From Candidatus Cloacimonadota bacterium (GTDB taxonomy: Bacteria > Cloacimonadota > Cloacimonadia > Cloacimonadales > TCS61), in NCBI GenBank assembly GCA_027064945.1, contig JAMOPB010000271.1, positions 1-11,080 on the forward strand: 11,080 bases of DNA. Reading direction: 5' to 3'. Within the stretch, counting starts at the first letter, position 1. Every line of letters starts with the position of its first letter. The notes beneath the pieces are model-generated. The model did not search any database. It was not told where the DNA came from and saw only the letters and a list, made by a program, of their open reading frames with translations. Both the position numbers and the translations under genes were made by a program. Shown piece after piece: positions 1-6,414 of this stretch.

Positions 1-81
1 TGCTTAGAAATGCTAAGAAAAATAAAACTTTATCTAAGAAATATGATAACGAAAAAAGGAAAACAAATAAATGGGAAATAA
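1..81 (+). other. possible 3' end of an upstream gene (unresolved)
   Basis: Two forward frames are open from the left edge: one ends at TAA 79-81, the other at TAA 99-101. Both are lysine-rich, and both would overlap the start of coaE (by 11 or 31 nt). Neither tail has a recognisable motif, and both may be chance openings in AT-rich DNA. A short inverted repeat (CTTAG 3-7, CTAAG 13-17) has no T-run after it. A purine-rich ribosome binding site (AGGA at 57-60) serves coaE. Confidence 0.2.
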
Positions 82-700
82 AAATAAACGAGCAACCTTA
101 ATAGCAATTACAGGCGGAATTGCTAGTGGGAAATCAGCAGTTTCCGCTTGGTTGGAGAAACATGGAAACAAGGTTATTTACAGCGATAAATTAGGACATG
201 AAGCATTAAAAATGCCGAAAGTGGAAGAACAATTGATTACGAAATTTGGTGAAGAAATTTTAGAAGATGGTAAAATATCCAGACAGAAATTAGCCAAGTT
301 AGTCTTTAGCGATCCTGATAATTTGTTATTTCTAAATAATCTTACGCATCCGCTAATAAGAAAAAAAATGCAGGATATAGCAGATAATAGCGATGAGGAT
401 ATTCTTTTTTACGAAATTCCATTGCTCTATGAAAATGGTTTAGCCGATAAATTTGATTATGTGATTAATGTGTTTAGCACGGAAGATGTTAAAATTGCTA
501 GGATAAAAGAGCGTGATGGTTTGGATGAAGAAGCTGCTAAATTGCGTATCAAAGCACAATTACCGGACCACATAAAGTTAGATCGAGCCGATATAAATTT
601 GCTAAACAATGGTTCTTTGGAAGAGTTGTATCGCCAGCTTGAAAATATTCGAGATTATTTTATTAAATTACCTAAAAAAGAGATTGAGAGGTTGGTGTAA
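71..700 (+). CDS. coaE: Dephospho-CoA kinase
   Basis: Phosphorylates the 3'-hydroxyl of the ribose in dephospho-CoA with ATP, the final step of coenzyme A synthesis, in the cytoplasm. The 209-residue product has the usual family length. Seen in the sequence: a P-loop GGIASGKS at residues 15-22, the SDKLGHEAL substrate-binding segment at 38-46 (the family usually has D-A-D here; the first Asp is Ser), LTHPLIRK at 91-98, EIPLLYE at 115-121, the lid-region arginines near 146-149 and 159, and the closing ADINLLNNGS at 173-182. The ATG at 71 has AGGA 10 nt upstream. The gene is followed after 2 nt by a lipoprotein gene, so the two are probably co-transcribed and translationally coupled. I see no missing catalytic element and no frameshift. 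Confidence 0.96.
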   Translation: MGNKNKRATLIAITGGIASGKSAVSAWLEKHGNKVIYSDKLGHEALKMPKVEEQLITKFGEEILEDGKISRQKLAKLVFSDPDNLLFLNNLTHPLIRKKMQDIADNSDEDILFYEIPLLYENGLADKFDYVINVFSTEDVKIARIKERDGLDEEAAKLRIKAQLPDHIKLDRADINLLNNGSLEELYRQLENIRDYFIKLPKKEIERLV

Positions 701-702
701 AA

Positions 703-1281
703 ATGAAAACTAAATTAATTCTTTTAATCTTTCTTTTGATATTAATGCTGGGTTGTACAACAAGACAATCCGAATTTTCATTATGTAATGAATGCTCCAC
801 AACATTAGATTTTAAAATAAATGGTGACCCGATAAGTTTAGCACCTCATCAAAGTTATGATGATACAGTGCTTTTGGATGAATTCATCTTTTTCAAAGAA
901 ACTAAAAAATATGTGATTTCTTATGACGGTTATGTTTACTTGGCAAAAGGTAAGAAGGATATAACGTTAGAACCGGATGAAGATAAGGAATATATTCTAA
1001 GAAATAATCGTGCCGGGATTAGAATTATTAATCAATCCGGAATTCCGATTTCAGGAATATATCTAAGAAAAATCGATGAGGATGATTGGTCGGAAAATTA
1101 TCTGGAAGAAATAGAGATACACAATGATTTTAATATCTCTGCTAAAGAAAATCAAGTTGATCTAAAACTGATTGATGCTACAAATCGTGAATTTGTGTTG
1201 AATGACACAATCACTTTGCAGATTGGTTCAAGTGCAGATGTTTTCTTTGATAACTTTTATCTATATTATTTTGGTGAATAA
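703..1281 (+). CDS. Putative lipoprotein, function unknown
   Basis: A 192-residue exported protein. It opens with a short positive N-terminus (MKTK), a leucine/isoleucine-rich core at residues 5-16, and a lipobox LMLGC in which Cys18 would be lipidated after signal peptidase II cleavage. A second cysteine pair (C28, C31, as CNEC) lies shortly after the anchor. Residues about 105-185 read like a small beta-sandwich module of the I-x-N-x-(T/S)-G...I-Y-(I/L)...W...L type found in spirochaetal and other diderm hypothetical proteins; that resemblance is from memory and tentative. Residues 24-100 could be a diverged first copy of the same fold. The start is 2 nt after the coaE stop, with a GAGAGG-like ribosome site inside the end of coaE. 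It is convergent with the permease gene, leaving 14 nt between stops. No specific role can be assigned. Confidence 0.85.
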   Translation: MKTKLILLIFLLILMLGCTTRQSEFSLCNECSTTLDFKINGDPISLAPHQSYDDTVLLDEFIFFKETKKYVISYDGYVYLAKGKKDITLEPDEDKEYILRNNRAGIRIINQSGIPISGIYLRKIDEDDWSENYLEEIEIHNDFNISAKENQVDLKLIDATNREFVLNDTITLQIGSSADVFFDNFYLYYFGE

Positions 1282-1296
1282 TTTTTCTAAAATAAT
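1265..1296. terminator. weak AT-only inverted repeat between convergent stops
   Basis: ATTATTTT at 1265-1272 is exactly complementary to AAAATAAT at 1289-1296, with a 16-nt loop. It spans the convergent stops of the lipoprotein gene (TAA 1279-1281) and the permease gene (TGA complement at 1296-1298). The stem has no G-C pair, so it is at best a weak bidirectional terminator. Such a repeat can arise by chance in AT-rich DNA. Confidence 0.22.
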
Positions 1297-2177
1297 CAAT
1301 TCTTACTCGGTATTAATTGAGAAATCAGCATTCCGGCAAGCATCAAACTAGCACCGATAATACCTTTTAGGCTTAATGATTCGGAAAGCAGAATCCAACC
1401 ACCAATAGCAGCAAAAACCGATTCCAAACTAAGGATTATTGCTGTATGAGCAGGCTTTGCATGACGCTGAGCAATTACTTGCAAAGTAAAAGCTACGCCT
1501 ACAGACATAACTCCGGCATAAAGAATTGGAATGGTAGCTGCTTGGATATCACTCCAAATGAAATTTTCCCGAATTAATGCAATTATTAGGCTGAAGATTC
1601 CACAAATAAAAAATTGTAAGCAAGCTAATAAAATGGCGGAATATTGTTTGATAAATTTATCTACTAAGAGGACGTGAGTTGCCCAGAAAAACGCTCCGAT
1701 AAATACCCAGAAATCTCCCCACGCAAATTCATTTGAGCCGTGTACGCTTAATAAATACATTCCCACCACAGCTAAAGAAGCTCCTATCCAAGTACCAAGA
1801 CTGGTTTTATGATGTAAGAAAATTCCCATTAAAGGTACAATGATTACATACAAACCTGTTATAAATCCTGCATTACCGGCTGTAGTGAATTGAATGCCTA
1901 TTTGTTGTAAACCGGAAGCAATAAAAAGTGCACTTCCTACTACTATAGGAATTAATAATTTTTTCCCTTTCAGATAATATGAAAATGGTTGTTCTGATTT
2001 TTTGGAATAGAAAACCACAAATGGTAATAATGAAAACGATCCTAAAAAGAAACGTAGTGCATTAAAGGTAAATGGTCCTATGTGCTGCATTCCAAAACGC
2101 TGTGCAGTAAAAGCAAAACCCCAAATAATAGCTGCTAATAATAATAAAATATTTGATTGTACAGTTTTTCTAATCAT
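1296..2177 (-). CDS. EamA/DMT-superfamily permease (RhaT-like, 10 TM)
   Basis: Inner-membrane transporter of the drug/metabolite transporter superfamily; members export or import amino acids, nucleotides, sugars or other metabolites, and the substrate here cannot be told from sequence. The 293 residues match the usual length and carry two EamA repeats, at about 8-144 and 153-288, together giving ten predicted membrane helices. Typical features are LLAAIIWGFAFTAQR in helix 1, FNALRFFLG in helix 2, a glycine-rich helix at 101-121 (NAGFITGLYVIIVPLMG), and the C-terminal signature LESVFAAIGGWILLSE at 251-266. The ATG has an AGGTAAG-like ribosome site directly upstream. The gene is divergent from the EEP-family gene and convergent with the lipoprotein gene, so it is probably transcribed alone. 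A TTGACA hexamer (complement of 2233-2238) lies upstream, but no well-spaced -10 was found for it. Confidence 0.93.
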   Translation of the reverse strand: MIRKTVQSNILLLLAAIIWGFAFTAQRFGMQHIGPFTFNALRFFLGSFSLLPFVVFYSKKSEQPFSYYLKGKKLLIPIVVGSALFIASGLQQIGIQFTTAGNAGFITGLYVIIVPLMGIFLHHKTSLGTWIGASLAVVGMYLLSVHGSNEFAWGDFWVFIGAFFWATHVLLVDKFIKQYSAILLACLQFFICGIFSLIIALIRENFIWSDIQAATIPILYAGVMSVGVAFTLQVIAQRHAKPAHTAIILSLESVFAAIGGWILLSESLSLKGIIGASLMLAGMLISQLIPSKN

Positions 2178-2231
2178 CTTACCTACTTATAAAAGTTTAT
2201 TTTAGCTACAAGGTTCAATTATTGCTTTTTT

Positions 2232-2261
2232 TTGTCAAATTAGGAAAAAAACTTGTATAAT
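2232..2261 (+). promoter_or_regulatory. sigma70-type promoter for the EEP-family gene
   Basis: TTGTCA at 2232-2237 (5 of 6 to the -35 consensus), an 18-nt spacer, and a perfect TATAAT at 2256-2261. Transcription would begin around 2268, giving a leader of about 36 nt before ATG 2304. A T8 tract directly precedes and overlaps the -35 box. This placement excludes the in-frame TTG at 2253 as a start, because it would lie upstream of the transcript. Confidence 0.75.
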
Positions 2262-2291
2262 TTGGGGGGAGGAATATTTTTTTATTATGGT

Positions 2292-2296
2292 GAGGT
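2292..2296 (+). promoter_or_regulatory. ribosome binding site that decides the start at 2304
   Basis: GAGGT at 2292-2296 lies 7 nt before ATG 2304, an ideal distance. A longer purine run (GGGGGGAGG, 2264-2272) lies further up at the likely transcript 5' end. It has no start codon at a usual distance: the next ATG, at 2287, opens only a three-codon frame ending in TAA. Confidence 0.7.
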
Positions 2297-2303
2297 AATA
2301 GAG

Positions 2304-3092
2304 ATGAAAGATAAAGAAAGTATTATTAATGAAATTCCTAGTTCAAAAAAAAATAGTTTGGTTTTTATGAGTTTGAATATAGCTCATGGAAGAAAAAACA
2401 CATTGCAACAATTTTTACGCAGAAAGAGATATATTAAGCGTAACTTAGATGAAATAGCTTCTCTCTTAAAAAGAGAAAATCCGGATATAATAGCATTACA
2501 AGAGGCTGATGCGGAATCAATTTGGAGCGGACACTTTGACCATGTAAAATACATTGCACACAAGGCAGGATTTGATCATATAATGCAAGGTGGTCATGTA
2601 AAAAGAAATTTTATCAGCTATGGCACTGCAATTTTGTCTAATATTACCATAACAAGACCACGAACGTTCAAATTTTATAAGACAATTTTCCGTATGCCAA
2701 AAGGCTTTGTTATTTGCACTGTGAAATGCCCTAAATTCCAAAATGAAATTGATGTAGTTTCTTTACATCTTGATCCCTTTAGAAAAGCTGTTAGGATGAA
2801 ACAGATAAAAGAATTGGTGAAATTATTAGAAGATGATACAAATCCTATTGTGATTATGGGAGATTTTAATTGTGATTGGAAATATTCAGAATCAACTTTG
2901 CATAAACTGGTTGAACTTTTGGATCTAAGAATTTACAAACCTTTTGACGAAAGTTTAATAACTTTCCCTGCGAATGGTAAACGCTATGATTGGATTTTGA
3001 TTTCTCAAGAATTGGAATTTGTATCGCACAAAATCCTGAAAGACCACGTCTCTGATCATTTAGCTGTTTTTGCGGAAATTAAGTGGCGATAA
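2304..3092 (+). CDS. Endonuclease/exonuclease/phosphatase (EEP) family hydrolase
   Basis: A metal-dependent phosphoesterase of the DNase I/exonuclease III fold; relatives cut DNA, phosphoinositides, sphingomyelin or tyrosyl-DNA bonds, and the substrate is not clear here. The 262-residue protein (counted from 2304) contains every core motif: SLNIAHG with Asn25, LQEAD with metal ligand Glu67, YGTAILS, SLHLD with His155, GDFN with Asp187 and Asn189, YDWIL with Asp229, and terminal SDH with catalytic His252. No signal peptide or membrane helix is visible, so it is probably cytoplasmic. The frame extends upstream to a TTG at 2253, but that codon precedes the likely transcription start, and ATG 2304 has its own GAGGT site. 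Codons 14-17 contain an A9 tract. It appears monocistronic. Confidence 0.9.
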   Translation: MKDKESIINEIPSSKKNSLVFMSLNIAHGRKNTLQQFLRRKRYIKRNLDEIASLLKRENPDIIALQEADAESIWSGHFDHVKYIAHKAGFDHIMQGGHVKRNFISYGTAILSNITITRPRTFKFYKTIFRMPKGFVICTVKCPKFQNEIDVVSLHLDPFRKAVRMKQIKELVKLLEDDTNPIVIMGDFNCDWKYSESTLHKLVELLDLRIYKPFDESLITFPANGKRYDWILISQELEFVSHKILKDHVSDHLAVFAEIKWR

Positions 3093-3166
3093 AAATGAAT
3101 GTTGGTTGATTTTGTTGCCTATATGTCTTTTTTGCAAAGTTAGGATATTATCGAAGATTAAAAAAT

Positions 3167-3275
3167 GCATAATGATTTGATAACCACGTCGGATAGAATT
3201 TGTTCTACTGCATTATTTTGGTTGAACTGATAGCGCAGGTTTTGACGAGAATAGAGCTTAATGATTTAATAACTA
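3167..3275 (+). repeat. pair of 20-nt imperfect direct repeats
   Basis: Copy one at 3167-3186 and copy two at 3256-3275 agree at 17 of 20 positions; the shared core is TAATGATTT-R-ATAAC. Their starts are 89 nt apart. The pair lies upstream of the probable promoter of the OmpA/FecR gene and could be a regulator-binding pair, or chance similarity in AT-rich DNA. Confidence 0.35.
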
Positions 3276-3310
3276 ATAAATTATACTTCAAGAAATTATA
3301 TAAGATTTGT

Positions 3311-3339
3311 TTGACATATCTCATTAAAATTAAAATATT
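3311..3339 (+). promoter_or_regulatory. possible promoter of the OmpA/FecR gene
   Basis: A perfect TTGACA at 3311-3316 is followed after 17 nt by AATATT (3334-3339), a poor -10 box. TAAAAT at 3331-3336 is a better hexamer but the spacing is only 14 nt. The -35 match is convincing, the -10 is not. It would give a leader of about 40 nt. Confidence 0.4.
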
Positions 3340-3385
3340 CCAACATCAATAAATATAGATATCAATTTTAAAATTTGGAGGAAGG

Positions 3386-5134
3386 ATGAGGAAATTACTG
3401 GTTATTTGTTTTTTTATTATTTTTATTGGTTTGCATTCTTTGCAGGTGAATTTTGTCTCCGATAATCCAAATTTATCTGAGAATTTAATTAACGAGATAA
3501 AATTATTCAAATCAGATTATAATAATTTTTTGCAGAATCATCCGGATGCTAAAATTTATATCACAGGTTATACGGATAATAAAACTTTAGATGATAAGAA
3601 AGTATCTCTAATGAGAGCAAAAATAATTAAAGATTATTTGGTAGATAATTTTGATTTTGAAGAACAATCCATAGAAATAATTGGAATGGGAGCAGAAAAT
3701 CCAGTTTCAAGCAATGATACTCCGGAAGAAAGAGAAAAAAATAATCGGGTTGAGATAATTTTTGAAAATCCCAAAGCTACAATAAAATGGTTCAGTAATG
3801 ATGTAACATACATCTCTTCTCTTTATGAAAAAAAACATTTTGCATACAAGAATGATGTAATATTTCCCAAAGATAAAATTAGTACCGGGAAAAAATCAAG
3901 AGTTGGAATTGAACTTAAAAATAATGATTTATTGATATTAGAAGAGAATAGCTCAATGATTCTATATGGTAATGCTGAAACGGATAGAGCAAGATTATTG
4001 GATAATAAATTTCATATTGAGTTGAAATCCGGTCGATTATTTAACAAGCTAAACACAATTAAAGAAAATCCGATTAATGTGAAAACTCCTTCAGCCGTGC
4101 TAGAATTACATTCTAAGAAGAATGAGATTATTTGTAATCAAAACACAACATTAATTTCAGTTTATGCAGGATATGTTGTGGCATTAGCACATGGGAAAAC
4201 AATCCAAGTGAATGAAGGCTTTTGCCTGAAAATTCAAAAAGACAGGTTACCGGAGTTACCTCGCAAGCTTCCGTCTGCACCTATAAATTTACATATTGTA
4301 AACCGAGAGAGAGCTTTTGGTGGGGAATCTATAAAATTTGGTTGGAGCTCTAACAATTCCCATAATATTTTACAGATTTCTGAGAATGAAAATTTTAATG
4401 GTTTTATAGATGAATATGAAATTCTTGGAAATATGTATTCTGTAAATTTTGATTTCGGGAATTATTTTGCCAGAGTAAAAAAAGTTGATAATGAGGGATT
4501 TAGTAGTGTTTTTTCTAATGTTGTTTCTTTTTCGGTGAAAACAACCAATGTTCTGGGATTTGCAAATATAAATCCGCATAAAATAACAAGAATTGTAGGA
4601 CGTGATTTTGTTTTGAAAGGAAGAGTAATTGATGATAATCAAGTAGAGATTATGGGAAAAATCATCCCTAAAGATAACGATGGATATTTCTCTTATGATA
4701 TTGAATTACAAGATGGTTTTAATAAATTTACTGTTGCAGCTGTTGGATCTAATGGGCAACGACGAGAATTTCCAATAGAAATTTTCTATATCAAACCAAT
4801 TTATGAAGATCCGATTTTCCCTGATTTTGAGGAAGAGATTAGACTTCCTAAATTCAGTTATGATTATAACATTATTATTACTTTGCCGAAAGGATGCATA
4901 ATTTCATTTGAAAATCAAAAATATGTTCCGGATGAGCTTCAGGAAGTTGGTTTATGGACTACTTTGAAAAATGGAGAGAATAAACTTGATTTTTTAATCA
5001 TTTATCCTGATGGATATGAGAAAACTTATTCTTTCTCTATAAATTATGCGCGTGATTTTAGTAAATGGATAAATAGAACTATTGCTGCTACATTAGGGGT
5101 AGCTATTCTTTTATCTCCATTGTTTTTGTATTAG
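3386..5134 (+). CDS. Exported OmpA-like/FecR-like multidomain protein
   Basis: A 582-residue envelope protein of unknown specific role. A signal peptide covers about residues 1-19. Residues 22-127 form an OmpA-like peptidoglycan-binding domain: GYTD 61-64, MRA 76-78, GMGAENP 100-106, and NNRVEI 119-124, keeping the Asp (64) and Arg (121) expected to contact diaminopimelate. Residues 135-285 match a FecR domain: DKISTG at 163-168 followed by S171, LKSGRLF 213-219, and VKTPSAVLELH 232-242. Residues 298-385 look fibronectin/Ig-like, and 400-470 and 485-555 look like further small beta-sandwich modules. A hydrophobic segment (562-582) ends the protein and may be a membrane anchor. OmpA domains usually sit C-terminally, so an N-terminal one joined to FecR is uncommon. 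GGAGG precedes the ATG by 4 nt. It is convergent with the surface-polymer operon and shares its terminator. Confidence 0.88.
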   Translation: MRKLLVICFFIIFIGLHSLQVNFVSDNPNLSENLINEIKLFKSDYNNFLQNHPDAKIYITGYTDNKTLDDKKVSLMRAKIIKDYLVDNFDFEEQSIEIIGMGAENPVSSNDTPEEREKNNRVEIIFENPKATIKWFSNDVTYISSLYEKKHFAYKNDVIFPKDKISTGKKSRVGIELKNNDLLILEENSSMILYGNAETDRARLLDNKFHIELKSGRLFNKLNTIKENPINVKTPSAVLELHSKKNEIICNQNTTLISVYAGYVVALAHGKTIQVNEGFCLKIQKDRLPELPRKLPSAPINLHIVNRERAFGGESIKFGWSSNNSHNILQISENENFNGFIDEYEILGNMYSVNFDFGNYFARVKKVDNEGFSSVFSNVVSFSVKTTNVLGFANINPHKITRIVGRDFVLKGRVIDDNQVEIMGKIIPKDNDGYFSYDIELQDGFNKFTVAAVGSNGQRREFPIEIFYIKPIYEDPIFPDFEEEIRLPKFSYDYNIIITLPKGCIISFENQKYVPDELQEVGLWTTLKNGENKLDFLIIYPDGYEKTYSFSINYARDFSKWINRTIAATLGVAILLSPLFLY

Positions 5135-5160
5135 AAAATTTTAACATTGCATTTATAAAA

Positions 5161-5204
5161 TTTAACCCTGATAGATTCGAATTACGAAATTTATCAGGGT
5201 TAAA
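5161..5204. terminator. strong hairpin, probable bidirectional terminator
   Basis: A perfect 13-bp inverted repeat: TTTAACCCTGATA at 5161-5173 and its exact complement at 5192-5204. Inside the loop TTCG 5176-5179 can pair with CGAA 5185-5188, lengthening the stem with a bulge. It lies between the convergent stops at 5134 and 5224. Read on the minus strand, the stem is followed by a T-rich stretch ending the polymer operon. Read on the plus strand the tail is A-rich with few Ts, so termination should be better for the minus-strand operon. Confidence 0.75.
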
Positions 5205-5223
5205 AAATATTACGACGATTTTT

Positions 5224-6414
5224 CTATTTACCGATTTTTTCTTTTTTAAAATTCCTATAATACCAATTTAAATATTTACTTTTGTTTCGTTTAAATCTTC
5301 TGATAATTTTCGTTGAGAAGTACAACCACCAATAAGGAGTTTTCTCATACCTTTTGTAAAATTCAATAATTGCATTTGCTTGTCTTATTGATGCTTTACC
5401 ATCCGGCTGAAAAACTGTATATTCAAAGATTTCATTCCTTTTTTCCTTATAGGAATCGTTTGCTAAATTGTTTTTAACATGTGTTAGAATATCTGATTTT
5501 TTGTAAATAACATCGCCTGCTTGCCAAGCATAAGTGTTGGAACCAATATCATTTGATGGTTTATAATATTCAGGAGCAGGATTGGCAAAAACGATAGGTT
5601 TATCAAAATGGAACCACTCGTAACAAGCTGTTGAAATATCGGAAATCATCAGTTCAGCTTGTGCCATATAATCTAAGATATTATCATCAATGCACACTTT
5701 CACATATTTTTCTGCGCCAAGTTTAGTTATTAGATTATCAATTTGTTCATAGATATCACCCGGCTTACGATAAATTCTGCTGTGAAATTTTATTATTAGA
5801 TTATAATCTTTATGCAAAGCTTTGATAATATCTTTTGACCATACTTCCAAAGAGCTTTCACCATGTGGAGAAAATTTGATCATTTTAAAATCAATATTTT
5901 GGCTGATCCAAGTTGGTGCATAGAGAATGGTTTTTCTATTGTTATCAAAGATCGGCTCTACGTTCAAGTTGTTATTCATAAGCGGATCAAATTTTGGATA
6001 ACCTACTATTTTCCATTCGGGGACATATTTTAGATAACCGGCTCTTTTTACTTTATCTTTGGTTTTTTCGCCCGGGAAAAGTACATAATCATAAACTAAA
6101 ATTTTTACAGATTCTACATAATTCTTGTCTGAAAGACCACCATGAAAAATTTCAATTGCTTTGCCACCAAATAGAACATGATAACTAGGATAAATCATCA
6201 CTCTGATTTTTAGTTTATATATTAAACGATGAATCTCAGCTCTGCTTTTGCAGAGGTACACTTCAATATTGTAATCTGCGTATTTGGTTTTAATACGATC
6301 GTAAATACTTTTTTTTCTAGTAAAGACTACTCCGCCAATGTGCGGATAAAGCCTTATAACCGGAGGTATGTGTTGAATATCTGTAACTAAATAATAACCT
6401 ATTTTGTATTTCAT
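5224..6414 (-). CDS. CDP-glycerol glycerophosphotransferase family protein (copy 4, last in operon)
   Basis: A TagF/TarL-like enzyme of 396 residues; the family transfers an alditol phosphate from a CDP-alditol to a growing phosphodiester chain at the inner face of the membrane. Landmarks in order: IEIFHGG with His91, GYPKFDPL 138-145, ILYAPTW 163-169, IIKFHSR 207-213 with the second expected catalytic His211, MISDISTACYEW 256-267, and PDGKASIR 337-344. Where its three paralogues have ISDTSS, this copy has ISDIST, so donor or acceptor may differ. Residues 358-396 form a basic, aromatic-rich tail (WW, several Trp/Tyr, many Lys/Arg), suited to peripheral binding of the membrane. The ATG overlaps the stop of the preceding gene by 4 nt (ATGA). 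No TagF-like N-terminal domain is present. The polymer made and the exact substrate are not predictable. Confidence 0.87.
   Translation of the reverse strand: MKYKIGYYLVTDIQHIPPVIRLYPHIGGVVFTRKKSIYDRIKTKYADYNIEVYLCKSRAEIHRLIYKLKIRVMIYPSYHVLFGGKAIEIFHGGLSDKNYVESVKILVYDYVLFPGEKTKDKVKRAGYLKYVPEWKIVGYPKFDPLMNNNLNVEPIFDNNRKTILYAPTWISQNIDFKMIKFSPHGESSLEVWSKDIIKALHKDYNLIIKFHSRIYRKPGDIYEQIDNLITKLGAEKYVKVCIDDNILDYMAQAELMISDISTACYEWFHFDKPIVFANPAPEYYKPSNDIGSNTYAWQAGDVIYKKSDILTHVKNNLANDSYKEKRNEIFEYTVFQPDGKASIRQANAIIEFYKRYEKTPYWWLYFSTKIIRRFKRNKSKYLNWYYRNFKKEKIGK

Larger units (their letters stand above)
3093..3385 (+). other. 293-nt intergenic region
   Basis: No coding frame, RNA gene or strong terminator is visible. 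It contains a small perfect hairpin (TAGAA 3194-3198 with TTCTA 3203-3207), a diverged 20-nt direct repeat (3167-3186 and 3256-3275), and near its 3' end a TTGACA box and the ribosome site GGAGG (3377-3381, 4 nt before ATG 3386) of the following gene. Confidence 0.6.

Noticed and set aside
42..47. TATGAT as a -10 box for coaE
   Set aside because: No acceptable -35 hexamer about 17 nt upstream; the region is A-rich and coaE may be in an operon with a gene to the left.
2178..2238. TTGACA (complement of 2233-2238) as the -35 of the permease promoter
   Set aside because: No -10-like hexamer at 16-18 nt spacing; it is mostly the mirror of the forward TTGTCA box.
2253..2303. Seventeen-residue N-terminal extension of the EEP protein starting at TTG 2253
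   Set aside because: The TTG lies inside the promoter (next to TATAAT 2256-2261) and has no ribosome site. ATG 2304 has GAGGT at 7 nt.
2517..2741. Minus-strand reading frame inside the EEP gene
   Set aside because: It is fully antisense to a gene with all its catalytic motifs, and has no recognisable motif or ribosome site of its own.
3194..3207. TAGAA/TTCTA hairpin as terminator of the EEP gene
   Set aside because: Five-bp stem with one G-C pair, about 100 nt after the stop, and no T-run.
3093..3385. Small RNA, tRNA or riboswitch in the intergenic region
   Set aside because: No cloverleaf, conserved riboswitch core or strong terminator could be recognised by eye; a covariance-model search would settle it.
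4370..4642. Minus-strand 90-codon frame inside the OmpA/FecR gene
   Set aside because: Low-complexity Ile/Asn/Lys-rich composition typical of the complement of AT-rich coding DNA; the forward gene is well supported.
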